Shown piece after piece: positions 6,064 to 7,399 of a DNA stretch of 7,399 nucleotides; position 1 is the stretch's first letter, and each line of letters starts with the position of its first letter. Origin of the DNA: JASGCK01 sp031430035. GTDB lineage: Bacteria; Pseudomonadota; Gammaproteobacteria; Burkholderiales; Burkholderiaceae_C. The notes under the pieces are model-generated. The model was not told the DNA's origin. It searched no databases and saw only the letters and a program-made list of their open reading frames with translations. The stretch is taken from NCBI GenBank assembly GCA_031430035.1, contig JANPAS010000205.1, positions 1 to 7,399 on the forward strand. Reading direction: 5' to 3'. The translations under genes were made by a program, and so were the position numbers.

Positions 6064-6749
6064 TGCAGCACGTGATCTGCCCCCCAAGTCGCAAGTTCAT
6101 GCTCACCCTCGTATCCCCACGTTACGGCGATGGTCGTCATGCCTGCGGCGCGGCCTGCATCAATGTCGCGCTTGTCGTCACCTAAATACCAACAATGCGC
6201 AGGGTCGATGCCCTGCAGGCCAATCCCAGCATGGTCTGCGAGCCGATGATTCGTTAATCGACAGGCCTCCAAAAGTGGCGCTGGATGTGGTTTGGCGTGA
6301 GGCGTGGTGTCTCCACTCACGACGGCGCAGCAGCCTTGCAGTACGGGCATCAGTGCAACGAGCGGATCGGTAAAGCGTTTGGACTTGTTGGTCACGATAC
6401 CCCACAGGATGCCGCGCGCCTCAAGGCCTCGCAGCATCTCGGCAACACCAACAAATGCAAAAGTGCGGGCATCTGCAGCACCAATCGAGGCTTCGTAATT
6501 GCTAAAAAACTCTTCGCGAAAAGTTAAAAAATCAGCGTGATCGGGAGTCATATCAAATGCGATTTTGAGCATTCCACGTGCGCCTGCGCCTGCCATCGGA
6601 CGATAGAGCGCGTCTGGTAATGAGGGCATGCCGCGATCACGCCGCATCTTGTCAGCGGCAGCACCTAGGTCAGGCGCGCTGTCGATGAGCGTACCGTCTA
6701 AGTCAAAAAAGATCGCAGCTGGTTTTGAGAGTTGTTTCGCATTGCTCAT
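6033..6749 (-). CDS. HAD-superfamily phosphatase: phosphoglycolate phosphatase (Gph) or MurNAc-6-phosphate phosphatase (MupP)
   Basis: The 238-residue protein has all four haloacid dehalogenase motifs: FFDLDGTLIDS (14-24; nucleophile D16, acid/base D18), VTNK (119-122), the lysine of PHAKPHPAPLLEA (K153), and YLGDDKRDIDAGRAAGM (188-204; acidic residues D191, D192, D195). A helical cap between motifs I and II (about 24-110) marks HAD subfamily IA. Annotation pipelines usually call such proteins phosphoglycolate phosphatase. The neighbour argues for an alternative: its ATG overlaps the ubiG stop (ATGA), as does the gene order in Pseudomonas, where the ubiG-linked HAD protein is MupP of cell-wall MurNAc recycling. 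Sequence alone does not separate the two. Residues 166-185 between motifs III and IV look longer than usual. No Shine-Dalgarno is evident, which fits translational coupling to ubiG. Confidence 0.9.
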   Translation of the reverse strand: MSNAKQLSKPAAIFFDLDGTLIDSAPDLGAAADKMRRDRGMPSLPDALYRPMAGAGARGMLKIAFDMTPDHADFLTFREEFFSNYEASIGAADARTFAFVGVAEMLRGLEARGILWGIVTNKSKRFTDPLVALMPVLQGCCAVVSGDTTPHAKPHPAPLLEACRLTNHRLADHAGIGLQGIDPAHCWYLGDDKRDIDAGRAAGMTTIAVTWGYEGEHELATWGADHVLHQPLDLLALL

Positions 6750-7399
6750 GCTTTTTGCGTCGCAATCATGTAGTTCACACTTGTGTCATCGTTTAGTGCG
6801 TAGCGCTGTGTCATCGGGCTGTAGCCCAATCCCCGTGCGGCCTGCGAGGCAAGACCATTTGTCCGAGCCCAGCGCATCAGTTCGGCGGGTTGGATGAATT
6901 TGGCGTATTCGTGCGTGCCGCGCGGGATGAGTCCGAGTACGTATTCCGCACCCACAATCGCCGACGCGAACGATTGCAAATTGCGATTAATGGTGGAAAA
7001 AAACACCCAGCCGTTTGGCTTGACGAGTGTCGCGCAAGCCACCACGATGGCAGCAGGATCGGGTACATGTTCTAGCATCTCCATGCAGGTCACCACATCA
7101 AACGATGCGGGCGATTCCTCTGCCAACGCCTCTGCACTGATCTCACGATAGCTTACGCTGGGTGTGCCAGCTTCTAGTGCGTGCAATTGTGCAATTTGCA
7201 ATGATTCGCGGCCAAGATCGATACCCAAGACCGAGCCTCCATCCTCATTCGCCGTGGCCGTGCGAGCCATGCTGTCGGCAAGAATACCGCCGCCGCAGCC
7301 CACGTCCAGTATGCGTTTTCCCCTTAGAGAAGCAATAGAGTCAATCCAATCTAGACGTAATGGGTTGATGGTGTGCAGTGCGCCAAATGAGCGACTGCT
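6746..7399 (-). CDS. ubiG: Ubiquinone biosynthesis O-methyltransferase UbiG (N-terminus beyond window)
   Basis: The frame is open to the right edge, giving 217 residues; about 20-30 N-terminal residues are probably missing. UbiG performs both SAM-dependent O-methylations of the ubiquinone ring at the inner membrane. The visible start FGALHTINPLRLDWID is the conserved lead-in of UbiG, followed by the SAM-binding motif RILDVGCGGGILADSMA (29-45), the acidic GIDLG (59-63), FDVVTCMEMLEHVPDP (100-115), VFFSTINRN (132-140), RGTHEYAKFIQPAEL (160-174) and the C-terminal GLGYSPMTQRYALNDDTSVNYMIA. The GTG at 7303 lies inside the SAM motif, so it is not the start. The TGA stop overlaps the ATG of the phosphatase, indicating one transcript with coupled translation. 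No truncation within the visible part. Confidence 0.96.
   Translation of the reverse strand, partial: SSRSFGALHTINPLRLDWIDSIASLRGKRILDVGCGGGILADSMARTATANEDGGSVLGIDLGRESLQIAQLHALEAGTPSVSYREISAEALAEESPASFDVVTCMEMLEHVPDPAAIVVACATLVKPNGWVFFSTINRNLQSFASAIVGAEYVLGLIPRGTHEYAKFIQPAELMRWARTNGLASQAARGLGYSPMTQRYALNDDTSVNYMIATQKA

Noticed and set aside
7301..7303. GTG at 7303 as the ubiG start
   Set aside because: It falls in the middle of the SAM-binding motif LDVGCGGG; conserved UbiG sequence continues upstream to the window edge.

Overview
The window looks like an ordinary chromosomal segment of a betaproteobacterium, most likely of the order Burkholderiales. Pointers are moderate-to-high G+C by eye, a one-piece tmRNA encoding the tag ANDERFALAA, a single-chain (monomeric) NADP isocitrate dehydrogenase, and a ubiG–HAD phosphatase pair. 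Genus cannot be fixed from the sequence alone.

Layout, left to right. (1) 1-569, minus: the N-terminal half of a saccharopine dehydrogenase-like Rossmann oxidoreductase, running off the left edge. (2) 657-2057, plus: a divergent single-pass membrane protein with a FlgO/TolB-N-like domain and TPR-like repeats, resembling the sensor half of TPR adenylate cyclases but without a cyclase domain. (3) 2083-2467, minus: the tmRNA gene ssrA, convergent with the TPR gene. (4) 2484-2612: a hairpin-rich imperfect inverted repeat that fills the gap between ssrA and the next gene. (5) 2604-4835, minus: a full-length monomeric NADP isocitrate dehydrogenase with all expected active-site residues. (6) 4903-6063, plus: a YbfB/YjiJ-type MFS transporter, divergent from icd and without a visible ribosome binding site. 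(7) 6033-6749, minus: a HAD phosphatase of the Gph/MupP type, overlapping the transporter tail-to-tail by 31 bp. (8) 6746-7399, minus: ubiG, missing only its N-terminus at the right edge and overlapping the phosphatase start by 4 bp (ATGA).

Functionally this is mostly housekeeping: TCA cycle (icd), ubiquinone synthesis (ubiG), phosphate-ester salvage (gph or mupP) and ribosome rescue (ssrA), mixed with accessory genes (transporter, TPR protein, oxidoreductase). Only ubiG and the phosphatase form a clear operon.

The most unusual structure is the icd–ssrA intergenic block. Two roughly 55-nt arms are arranged head to head around an AACCATGGTT palindrome. Each arm folds into the same order of three small hairpins, and at least one difference between the arms is compensatory (T-A replaced by C-G). 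The outer right hairpin contains the icd stop codon, and the other end abuts the candidate ssrA -10 box. It resembles a REP pair/BIME or MITE-like element, or a conserved mRNA 3' structure.
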